Assembly: GCA_000818945.1 (NCBI GenBank)
Contig: KN805372.1
Location: forward strand, 808,125 to 872,124
From: Schizochytrium sp. CCTCC M209059
Taxonomy: Eukaryota > Sar > Bigyra > Thraustochytrida > Thraustochytriidae
DNA: 64,000 nt
Reading direction: 5' to 3'
The position numbers and the translations under genes are program-made. Numbering within the stretch: position 1 is the first letter of the stretch; each line of letters starts with the position of its first letter. The notes beneath the pieces are model-generated. The model had not been told where the DNA came from. It did not search any database and saw only the letters and a list, made by a program, of their open reading frames with translations. This document shows, piece by piece, positions 56,640 to 64,000 of the stretch.

Positions 56640-57967
56640 TGTTCTTGTGTTATTTTGTGCAGGAACTTCGTTCGATTTGTTTGAAAAAAAATATTTTGTA
56701 TGTTTTGTTTGAGGATCTTCGTATTCGAAATCTTGAGCGACCTTGATTTGATTGATTTCTCTGTTCTTGGATCTTTGCATCGCAGTATCAGACAGAAGCT
56801 GTAAGTATACGCATGTTTCTCAAGATACTTGACAGCATTCAATGGTTGCCACGAGTCAGTTTTTGTCAAACACCAGCCTGCCGCCTATGCCCAACAGAGG
56901 TCAGTCGATTCAGTCATGGTCTCGCGAATCTTTTTCATCGGAGCTGGCTTTACGCCAAGACTTTGCCGGGACGTTTTGCTCTGAATGACGATACCGATTC
57001 GGAACATGGTCCACTTCCGAGTCGGCTCAAGGCCAAGGCGCCACGATGGCAAAAAGAAAACCTGGCAGCCTCCCAAGGTGCGCCGAACTTTGGCCCAATC
57101 TCATCGAATGACTAGCAATTGGTTCGCCCTGGGAACTGATACGACGGTGAAGACAGCATTTGTCAAGGTGGCATGGCGAAATCTGATCTTTTCGAGCATC
57201 TCAATCTTTTCCTCGAATGATTACTTGCTCGGAATTAGCGCAACAATCCCGTGGCCTACGGGAGACGACCGCGTTAGCGTTCAGCATCCTCGGCTGTTTG
57301 CAACATATGGTAGCTCGCTTGATGTGATTTACAATCAATACTTGCGTCATTGTGACTCTTTATTGGCGCCTCATCTTCGATTCCAATCCCAGGACACGAC
57401 GCGTCACAACTTGGTCGAAAACTCCTCGAATATGAAAAGCATCTGGGGCTAGCAAGATCACGGCCAACTCTGAACAGCAGCTGCAGAGGGCAAGCCAAGA
57501 ATGACCGGATTGCGCCGGAATGGTCGTGTAAGTAGTAATTCGTTGGGGCCTTTTTAGCACGAATTGCGAGGATTTTGTCGTCATTGGGCTCTTTCTTCCC
57601 CACTGTTGTATAAAGGATTAGTTAACCACCGCTCAAGCTGAGAGAACAGAGCTCAATTGGTGCGCCCAGGTGCACAGCCGCCGGGCGCGGACGGAGGCGC
57701 CGCGCTCGGGCGGTACACGGAGGGGCGAGTCCGGGCGGCGCAGGACAGAGCTTTGGCCCGGCAGCGCGCGTTGGCCGCGAGGGCGGGTTGAAGGGGAGAG
57801 CCCCACTCCACTCCATTCACCGGCGGAACGATCCACGGTTTGAACGAGGTCGAGAGCGCGAGTGAGAACGCGCGCAAAAGCCTAACGCTGCGGCCGCCAA
57901 GAAACGTAGCGGGGGCGCGAGGCTCGCGAGGCGCACGAGGTGGGCGCGCGCTGCCCTGGGAGGCAGC
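56640..57967. other. Intergenic, no confident gene
   Basis: AT-rich for the first 150 bp (3' untranslated region of the fusion gene), then mixed. A 155-codon frame at 56985-57452 begins at GTG or an internal ATG and matches nothing; it has no conserved-looking stretch. From 57640 the sequence becomes GC-rich as the TOP3 leader begins. Confidence 0.55.
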
Positions 57968-60900
57968 ATGGTGGTAGTCTTGAACGTGGCGGAGAAGCCG
58001 TCGATTGCCAAACGCGTAGCAGAGGTGCTCTCGCAGAACGGGTTCCGGTCGCGCGAGGGCTTCTCCAAGTACAACCGGTGCTTTGACTTTCGATGCAGGT
58101 TCGCCATTCCGCCCATGTTTGCGCAAGAGCAAGAGTTTTCCATGGTGGTCACCTCCGTCTCGGGTCATCTCATGGAGCTCGACTTTGCGGACCAATTTCG
58201 AAGCTGGAATGCGTGCAATCCGAGCACACTCTTTGAGGCGCCAGTTATTCGCAAGGTGAGTTCGCAAAGCGAAGCCATCGCCAAAACTCTGCAGCGTGAG
58301 GCGCGAGTCGCGCGCGTGCTCATTATCTGGACCGATTGTGACCGTGAAGGTGAGGCTATTGGTCAAGAGATTGCAGAGGCCTGTCGTGAAAAAGCGCCCA
58401 ACATTATTGTGAAGCGCGCGCAATTTTCGGTCGCCAACGAAGCCAACCTGTGGCAGGCTCTTCGCACGCTGCGAGACCTCAATCAGAATGAAGTCGACGC
58501 CGTCGAGACACGAAGCGAGATTGATCTCCGTATTGGCTCGGCTTTTACACGCTTTCAAACGCTTGACCTGCGGGAAAATATGGGCCTGCAGCAGCGCCTC
58601 ATTAGCTTTGGGCCGTGCCAGTTCCCCACCTTGGGCTTTATTGTGGAGCGCGCTGAGGAAATTCGACTTTTTGTGGCCGAGGATTTTTGGACAATTCGCA
58701 TGTCGTACCAAGCAAGCGCCGAAGCCGCTTGTGATTTTCATTGGAGCCGTGGTCAGCTTTATGACCATCTCACGACGCTTGTTCTCTTTGAAATGTGCGT
58801 TGAGGCACGGGAAGCGCGCGTGGAGCGTGTGAACCAGCGCTTGACGACCAAGTGGCGGCCTGCGCCCCTCTCAACAGTGGAAATGCAGATTCGGCTCTCA
58901 CGATCGCGGGGCTTGGCCTCGGAAGCCACCATGCATGCCGCCGAGTCACTTTACCAGCGGGGTCTCATTAGCTACCCACGTACGGAGACAGATAGTTTCG
59001 ATGCAAGTTTTGATCTTCAGGCCCTGGTCGACGTTCAACGTGCACATGCGACCTGGGGCGGCTACGCGGCGATGTTGCTGGATGCTGGGGGGTTCCAGAT
59101 GCCCAGACAGGGTCGCAATAACGATCAGGCACACCCTCCCATTCATCCGACGGCGTGCGTGCCTCTTGAACAGCTGCAGGGCCCAGAAAAGGCGGTGTAC
59201 GAGTTTGTTGTGCGGCACTTTCTGGCCTGCTGTAGTCGGGACGCGCGGGGCAGCAAGAGCACAGTCGTGGTCAGCATGGGTGCTGAGACATTCGAGACAT
59301 CCGGCCTTGAGGTACTCGAGCGGAATTACTTGGACATCTATGTTTACGAGCGCTGGGCGCAGCGTAGCCTGCCTCGTTTCCAAGAGGGCCAGACCTTTGT
59401 GCCAAGCGTGCTGGAAATGCATCACGGCCGAACAGTGCCGCCTGAGCTACTCTCTGAGCCGGATCTGATTCGGTTGATGGATCGACATGGCATTGGAACT
59501 GATGCAACCATTCAAGACCATATCAAGACAGTTCAAGACCGCGAGTATGCGACAAAAGTGGGCCAGGGTGTCAAGCGCTTCCGGCCAAGTCCACTTGGCT
59601 ATGCCCTTGTCCAAGCATACAAGCGCATTGGTCACGAGCAAGAAATTTCTGGTCCTTCGCTCCGGGCTCAGATGGAGCAGCAACTCAAAGATATTTGCCA
59701 GGGACGGGCGACGAAACCGGCTGTTATCCAAGCAATGATTGGGCGTTTCCGTGGCGTTTTCCAAGCCACGCTCGCACGAGTTAACCTCTTGCACCAAGCC
59801 GTCGAAGAGTACCTGCAAGGCTATGAAAATTTCGCAGCCAACATGGACAATCCCGCAGACCCCGACGACGAAGACGGTGGTGGTGGTGGTGGCGGCGGCG
59901 GCGGCGGCGGCGGAGGAGGAGGAGGAGGAGGAGGAGGTGGTGGAGGAGGTAATGGTGGTGGAGGCCATGGCGGAGGCGGCAATCATCTTCCGACAAGAGT
60001 ACAGCGCGGAAATGTGCGCAAGCTTGAGCAAATCAAAAAGGAATATCGACTGAAAAAGCGCGGTATCTCGACTTGCGGAAAATGCAGAAATCAATCCATG
60101 GACCACTACACGCGCACGATTGAGGGCAAGCCGGGTCCGCGCGGCGGCAAAACGACAGCGATTTTGAACGCAGTAATATGTTCATCGTGTACAGAGGCCT
60201 TCGAATTGCCTCGTGGTGCCATTTCGACTGTTGAGCACGAATGCTACCTATGCAAGACTCAAGTCTTAAGCGCTAAGCCGGGGGAGTGGAGTTTCAATGT
60301 GTGTCCACGATGTTATCATTGTCCCCCCAAGTCAGGAGATATCGAAGACATGTTGATCCGACGGACCATGTCATGCCGAGATTGCCGCGAAGCGCGTTGC
60401 GCACTTTCCGGAGGCGTGGAAGGCGATGATGTAGATGTTTTGCCGTGTCCGCAATGTGGAGGAGGAGGAGGAGGAGGAGGAGGAGGAGGGGATTCTGGTG
60501 GGCTACGGCTTGTCAAGTTTCCGGGCGCCATTGGTGAACCTGCAAGCTTTTCGCTGCGATGTAAGAATAAGACGTGCAAACAACGCCTGTACTTTCCTCG
60601 CTCCGTCCGGGAGGCGTCGGTTCCAAACAAGGGAAGTGCGAAATGCCGCGCATGTGGTGGGTGCAAGGTCAAACTTCTCTTTAAATCAAGCGCGCTACCC
60701 CCAGGCTGGGACAATCCTCTGTACCTGTGTGTATCTCCACGTTGCAGTGACCGCTCGACCGAGCTTGATTGCATTATGGATTCATTCAAGAGTAGCGGCG
60801 GGCCGTCTGCGTTCTCAAACAAGGGACCGCGGAGAGTTCAGGCTGCACCTCCTCTGCAACAAGCCAATCTTCAAGTTTCCAGCTTTCAGGGCGGCGGAGC

Positions 60901-61840
60901 CGAGCAGCGCGAACCCTACGCTCGTCCGATTGCACCGATTGCACCGATGAACCGTGTCATTCCTGTTGCAACGGCGCCGCCCCGTGTGGAAGCACCACGA
61001 TTCGATACTGGAGGTGACGAGCAGAATGTGGTGTGTCCAGGGCACCAACTTCCGGCCCTGGAGCTGACGGTTCGCAAGGAGGGGCCGAATAAGGGACGCA
61101 AGTTTTTCAAGTGTGGACAACGTGGTGAGGAATGCGAGTTCTTTCAGTGGTCCGACGACGCTAGAGCGCCCTCCGGTGGTGGTGGTGGTGGTAGTGGTGG
61201 TGGCTTTGGTGGCGGCGGCGGCTATGGTGGCGGTGGCGGTGGTGGTGGCCCGGCTGCCTTTGCAACATGTTACTCGTGTGGCCAGCCAGGTCATTTCTCA
61301 AACAATTGTCCTCAAAAGAGTACTAGCGGCGCAAACAACTTTCGTGGAGGACTTCAGATGGATAGCGGAACGAATAGTTTTGGCGGTGGCGGAGGCCCAG
61401 GTGCCAACGCAACATGTTATTCGTGTGGACAAGTGGGACACTTTGCGAGTAGCTGCCCACAAAGAGGCTCGACGAGCAGTCATGCACAGAATAATTTTGG
61501 GCATGGCAGCGGCGGCGGCGGCGGAGGAGGAGGATTAGTTTGCTTTTCATGTGGGCAAGCGGGCCACTTCTCAAACAACTGTCCTCAAAAAGGTGGCAAC
61601 GGCGGTGCTATGAGTAATAATTTTGGTGGTGGCGGTGGCGCTAGCAGCAACAGCAGATCGAGCAGGTCGACAGGAAGGGGCAAGCGTGGCCGCAGTAGCA
61701 GTAGTAGCGGCAATGGGTCCAAACAGTCGCGTCAAACGGGACCTAAGGGTTGGAAGCGCAGCAAAGCTCGCGTTTGCCCGGATTGCGGCCTCCCTCTTGA
61801 GCCGCGTAAGCGAATCTGCAGGAATTGTAATCCCAACTGA
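57968..61840 (+). CDS. TOP3A: DNA topoisomerase III alpha with GRF and CCHC zinc fingers
   Basis: 1290 residues from the ATG at 57968. TOPRIM starts VVVLNVAEKPSIAKRVA and carries the metal-binding WTDCDREGEAIG (about 121-132). The catalytic Tyr is residue 336 in GLISYPRTETDS, and HPPIHPT and RHGIGTDATIQDHI complete the type IA core (to about 625). This enzyme decatenates single strands and, with a RecQ helicase and RMI1, dissolves double Holliday junctions. The C-terminal half holds a Gly run (about 637-670), several Cys4 fingers, a GRF zinc finger (about 1022-1063, ending FFKCGQRGEECEFFQW) and three CCHC knuckles. One reads CYSCGQPGHFSNNCP and the other two are near-identical, spaced by Gly-rich linkers. 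A last C4 finger (CPDCGLPLEPRKRICRNC) closes the protein. There is no presequence, so nuclear. Confidence 0.95.
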   Translation: MVVVLNVAEKPSIAKRVAEVLSQNGFRSREGFSKYNRCFDFRCRFAIPPMFAQEQEFSMVVTSVSGHLMELDFADQFRSWNACNPSTLFEAPVIRKVSSQSEAIAKTLQREARVARVLIIWTDCDREGEAIGQEIAEACREKAPNIIVKRAQFSVANEANLWQALRTLRDLNQNEVDAVETRSEIDLRIGSAFTRFQTLDLRENMGLQQRLISFGPCQFPTLGFIVERAEEIRLFVAEDFWTIRMSYQASAEAACDFHWSRGQLYDHLTTLVLFEMCVEAREARVERVNQRLTTKWRPAPLSTVEMQIRLSRSRGLASEATMHAAESLYQRGLISYPRTETDSFDASFDLQALVDVQRAHATWGGYAAMLLDAGGFQMPRQGRNNDQAHPPIHPTACVPLEQLQGPEKAVYEFVVRHFLACCSRDARGSKSTVVVSMGAETFETSGLEVLERNYLDIYVYERWAQRSLPRFQEGQTFVPSVLEMHHGRTVPPELLSEPDLIRLMDRHGIGTDATIQDHIKTVQDREYATKVGQGVKRFRPSPLGYALVQAYKRIGHEQEISGPSLRAQMEQQLKDICQGRATKPAVIQAMIGRFRGVFQATLARVNLLHQAVEEYLQGYENFAANMDNPADPDDEDGGGGGGGGGGGGGGGGGGGGGGGGGNGGGGHGGGGNHLPTRVQRGNVRKLEQIKKEYRLKKRGISTCGKCRNQSMDHYTRTIEGKPGPRGGKTTAILNAVICSSCTEAFELPRGAISTVEHECYLCKTQVLSAKPGEWSFNVCPRCYHCPPKSGDIEDMLIRRTMSCRDCREARCALSGGVEGDDVDVLPCPQCGGGGGGGGGGGDSGGLRLVKFPGAIGEPASFSLRCKNKTCKQRLYFPRSVREASVPNKGSAKCRACGGCKVKLLFKSSALPPGWDNPLYLCVSPRCSDRSTELDCIMDSFKSSGGPSAFSNKGPRRVQAAPPLQQANLQVSSFQGGGAEQREPYARPIAPIAPMNRVIPVATAPPRVEAPRFDTGGDEQNVVCPGHQLPALELTVRKEGPNKGRKFFKCGQRGEECEFFQWSDDARAPSGGGGGGSGGGFGGGGGYGGGGGGGGPAAFATCYSCGQPGHFSNNCPQKSTSGANNFRGGLQMDSGTNSFGGGGGPGANATCYSCGQVGHFASSCPQRGSTSSHAQNNFGHGSGGGGGGGGLVCFSCGQAGHFSNNCPQKGGNGGAMSNNFGGGGGASSNSRSSRSTGRGKRGRSSSSSGNGSKQSRQTGPKGWKRSKARVCPDCGLPLEPRKRICRNCNPN
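59876..59975. repeat. (GGN)n polyglycine tract in TOP3A
   Basis: Consecutive GGT, then GGC, then GGA triplets encode about 30 Gly. The grouped synonymous codons show separate expansions of each triplet. Similar GGA and GGT tracts occur at 60460-60488 and 61175-61250. Confidence 0.93.
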
Positions 61841-61896
61841 TGATAATGTTTGTCAATTTATACCAGTCGTACGTACTCGGCCGTAGTTTTAATATT

Positions 61897-62397
61897 TTAC
61901 TTCTTGTCGTCTTGGTTTCGTGTCATGAAGAGGTCTGAGATGAGAAATGAGGGCATGATGGTGCAGATTGCGAGCAGGCCATACATTTTCGGCGAGGGAT
62001 TGACCGCAACGCTCAATTCACGCGCGAAAAAGCCAATTTCCAGCAGGTGGATGGCAAGCGTAAGTTTCTTGACTTGGCGGTCGGCCTTGGGTCCCACGCA
62101 GGACCACCTAGAGTACGCCAAAATGAGTGTAAAGAGCGTCCAAAGGCGGCGGTACGAGAGATCATGCGCAAGGTTCGGGGAGAGCATGGGCTGCAGCTCC
62201 GTGTTCTTGGTATTGCCGCCCACCAGGCGTCTGTATGGTGTCGCCGTGTAAGTCTCCTTGGTTGTTAGTCTTGAGGACCGACCACCTCGATTAACATGTG
62301 TGAGTCAAGTCAAGTTCGATCCGAAAACTTACGCGGCCTGCAAAACTTCGAAGGCGGCGCCGAGGGTAAGCGCACGGTCAAAGTGCGCGCCAGGCAT
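61897..62397 (-). CDS. ERG28-like ER membrane protein, 2 exons
   Basis: Exons 62333-62397 and 61897-62269 join to 438 bases, 145 residues, matching ERG28 (about 140). The 63-bp intron begins GTAAGT and ends AAG; of the three nearby AGs only this one keeps frame. Exon 1 gives MPGAHFDRALTLGAAFEVLQ. Exon 2 contains YRRLWTLFTLILAYSRW and then LTLAIHLLEIGFFARELSV. Their order and spacing resemble ERG28's 'R..G.WTLL....R' and 'LT......LGHFL.EL'. About four hydrophobic segments fit its multi-pass ER topology. ERG28 tethers sterol C-4 demethylation enzymes. Identity is modest, so this is a probable rather than certain call. It is divergent from the next gene with only 131 bp between ATGs. Confidence 0.62.
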
Positions 62398-62528
62398 TGT
62401 GGCGTAGCTCGGGGTAGCGGCGCGGCGTCGTGGCAGCAGCAGCAGCAGCAGTAGTTCTTTCCTGGTCCCGAGCAAGTGTCTTGATCTGTTTTGCAAAGAC
62501 AGAGAGAGAGAGGGAGAGAGAGCAGAAA
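62398..62528. promoter_or_regulatory. Short bidirectional promoter region
   Basis: Only 131 bp separate the divergent ATGs of the ERG28-like gene and the small membrane-protein gene. The interval contains a (CAG)n run at 62432-62452 and a GAGA run at 62500-62521. Both transcripts must start here. Confidence 0.55.
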
Positions 62529-63026
62529 ATGGAGTTTGCGCATGATCTCGTCGCTCTCGTGCCGTCCAGAGCGCGCCTTGTCACAAAGCACCTTGGCCAA
62601 AGCATCTTTCTCAGTCTCAGCTTTGGATTGACTTCCGGGTGGATTGGCGCAAACCTTTTCTCGGCCACGGTCGGGCCTCTGGGCCCATATCTCCTGGGCT
62701 CTTGCGTTGGATTCGGGCTGTCCACATACATATTGTGGAACACGGAACGAGATGCGGCTGTACAATATGCACAACTCTATCCTGAGGTACTAAGGCACCG
62801 CTTGATGGCCTCCTTTGTGGGAATGAAGTTGCCCAAGGAGCTGGAGAATCTCGGGCAGCCTGACTTCAATCCCAGGAGTTTAAGCCTTGGTCCAATGACT
62901 TGGCTCATCTTGTCGGTGAATACGGCAGCATCAGAGATTGAGGAGATTGAAAAACGTGTTGCGCAAAATGCAATGAATCATTGTGCAAAGCGCATTATTT
63001 CTAGTCACCAAGAAACGGCAATGTAA
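62529..63026 (+). CDS. Small two-TM membrane protein, unknown
   Basis: 165 residues from the ATG at 62529. After a short amphipathic start come two hydrophobic segments, GQSIFLSLSFGLTSGWIGANLF (about 24-45) and PYLLGSCVGFGLSTYILW (about 54-72). A soluble tail of about 95 residues with charged helices follows. The hairpin topology and small size resemble mitochondrial or ER inner-membrane accessory proteins, but I recognise no family. It shares a short divergent promoter with the ERG28-like gene. Confidence 0.7.
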   Translation: MEFAHDLVALVPSRARLVTKHLGQSIFLSLSFGLTSGWIGANLFSATVGPLGPYLLGSCVGFGLSTYILWNTERDAAVQYAQLYPEVLRHRLMASFVGMKLPKELENLGQPDFNPRSLSLGPMTWLILSVNTAASEIEEIEKRVAQNAMNHCAKRIISSHQETAM

Positions 63027-63290
63027 CAGCAACACTTGACTCGAAGTCGAAGCACAAGCAAATCAGCAGCTGCAGCAGTAGCAGTAAAAGAGAAGTTGGG
63101 ATGAAGAAATAGGTGAATCCAGTTGCTTGAATTTTACAAAACACATGTAGAGATTAGCTTCGAGGCCCGCTCTCATTTTAGAAAATTAAAAAAAAAAGGA
63201 CAAAAGAGGTCCTTCTTTCTCAGCCGACTGACCCGCTGACCGGCAGGTCGGTCAATCAGTCGGTTGGCTTGCTCTTCCGCCGGCGACTTT

Positions 63291-64000
63291 TTAGAGACTG
63301 AGCCCGGCGACAAGGCGCTGGAACTGAGTGTCAAGGTTTGACAGGGTTTGGCGCGCTTGGGCAACCTGCTGTGACGCTGCTCGAGCGTCTGTAGAAAGAT
63401 CATGATACGGACGGTGCAAGTCGCGGAGTTCTTTCTGACGTTGCAGCGCCCGATCAAGGCGTGCTCGCTTTTCAAGAATGGCCTGGTGACTGATACGCTC
63501 CAAGTCCACGTTTTGCAGAGCAGCAAGAGCCTCTCTTCTCTGCTGTGCGTACTCTGATCGTTTTATGCGAAAGCTCTCGACCTCTTGATTCAGAGTCGCC
63601 ACGTTTTCGTTCCGCGCAGCCGTTTCGGCCTCGAGGTCCGCGAGCTGTGATTGAAGCTGCCTTCGCCAGACGCCAACGCGCGCCACCTTTTCCTGGATGT
63701 CGGAATGATTTGCGCGCGCCGCATCAAGCTGCGCTCGCGCATCTTGGTCACGCGCAGACGCCTCTACCCACGCCTTCGCGATGGCCGCGTCGCTCCCGGC
63801 ATCGGTTGCCGCGAGGCCTAGTTTTGCGAGGCAACTCGCAAGTCTAACCGCGACGTCGTCCTGAGTCTCTTCTTTCCCCTCGCGTTCATCTCCAGTAGTG
63901 ACAAGCTCTTGCGGCCCTCCGTGCGCTTCGTTTCCAAGCCTCGCATTGAGCTCCTCCTCCTCCTCTTGCTGCTGCTGCTGCTGCTGCCGCTGCTGCTGCT
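63291..64000 (-). CDS. HAUS1-like augmin coiled-coil protein, 5' partial
   Basis: The frame is open from the stop at 63291 to the window edge, so the N-terminus is missing. At the edge is a Gln tract coded by CAG, then a run of five Glu. From about 63850 leftward the protein is almost continuous heptad coiled coil. The last 110 residues read like the HAUS1 tail: ...LQNVDLERISHQAILEKRARL, then LRDLHRPYHDLSTDARAASQQ and a final LDTQFQRLV helix. They match HAUS1's 'G.D..L.HQ.L...EKLA.L' and 'L..YLDL....LA...IE.AK..L' pattern. HAUS1 belongs to the augmin complex, which branches spindle microtubules through gamma-tubulin. Coiled coils mislead, so the call is tentative. Confidence 0.45.
   Translation of the reverse strand, partial: QQQRQQQQQQQEEEEELNARLGNEAHGGPQELVTTGDEREGKEETQDDVAVRLASCLAKLGLAATDAGSDAAIAKAWVEASARDQDARAQLDAARANHSDIQEKVARVGVWRRQLQSQLADLEAETAARNENVATLNQEVESFRIKRSEYAQQRREALAALQNVDLERISHQAILEKRARLDRALQRQKELRDLHRPYHDLSTDARAASQQVAQARQTLSNLDTQFQRLVAGLSL

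Noticed and set aside
56985..57452. 155-codon frame between the oxidase fusion and TOP3A
   Set aside because: No ATG at its start, no recognisable domain and no splice partners; recorded as intergenic.
57653..58768. 371-codon minus-strand frame
   Set aside because: Antisense to the highly conserved TOP3A N-terminus, with no features of its own.

Overview
The window looks like nuclear DNA of a protist. It is GC-rich and gene-dense, with very long uninterrupted reading frames (one of 14.5 kb), few short GT-AG introns (63 to 326 bp where I can resolve them) and eukaryote-specific families on both strands. The composition, the intron poverty and a helical 'HNPxKV..VD..' to 'KYG' motif seen in stramenopile proteins suggest a thraustochytrid-like labyrinthulomycete. 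That assignment is inference. I found no tRNA, rRNA, transposon, viral element or CRISPR array. A 16-base run of N at 12675-12690 is an assembly gap.

Layout. 0-8 kb: a 5'-truncated LETM1 gene, a two-TM membrane protein, a three-intron mitochondrial 2-oxodicarboxylate-type carrier and a MED20-like Mediator subunit. 8-16 kb: a Rab GDP-dissociation inhibitor enlarged by an inserted PDZ-like module, a GC-rich noncoding block that may be a structured RNA, two small charged proteins and a divergent frataxin-like protein. 16.6-31 kb: one giant gene for a BIRC6/BRUCE-like ubiquitin-conjugating enzyme carrying a UBR4-type UBR box. 31-38 kb: about 7 kb without credible genes, packed with tetra-, penta- and octanucleotide repeats. 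38-50 kb: a nuclear-looking unknown, a Furry/MOR2-PAG1-like HEAT protein, a probably acylated protein with four 'GL..LNG' repeats and an SLC49-type transporter. 51-57 kb: a secreted-side multicopper oxidase fused to a polycystin/GAIN-like membrane region. 58-64 kb: topoisomerase III alpha with GRF and CCHC zinc fingers, an ERG28-like protein with one intron, a two-TM small protein and a truncated HAUS1-like coiled-coil protein.

No operon-like or defence-type system is evident. Neighbours are mostly unrelated housekeeping genes in divergent or tail-to-tail pairs, some with short shared promoters. The novelty lies in domain architecture. Four proteins combine modules I would not expect together: E2 plus UBR box, multicopper oxidase plus REJ/GPS plus TM bundle, RabGDI plus PDZ, and an acylation signal plus SH3-like repeats. 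Three mitochondrial proteins (LETM1, carrier, frataxin-like) lie in the first 15 kb, which is probably coincidence. Many apparent reading frames begin at TTG or GTG, which are not credible eukaryotic starts; for those genes I give the first sensible ATG.
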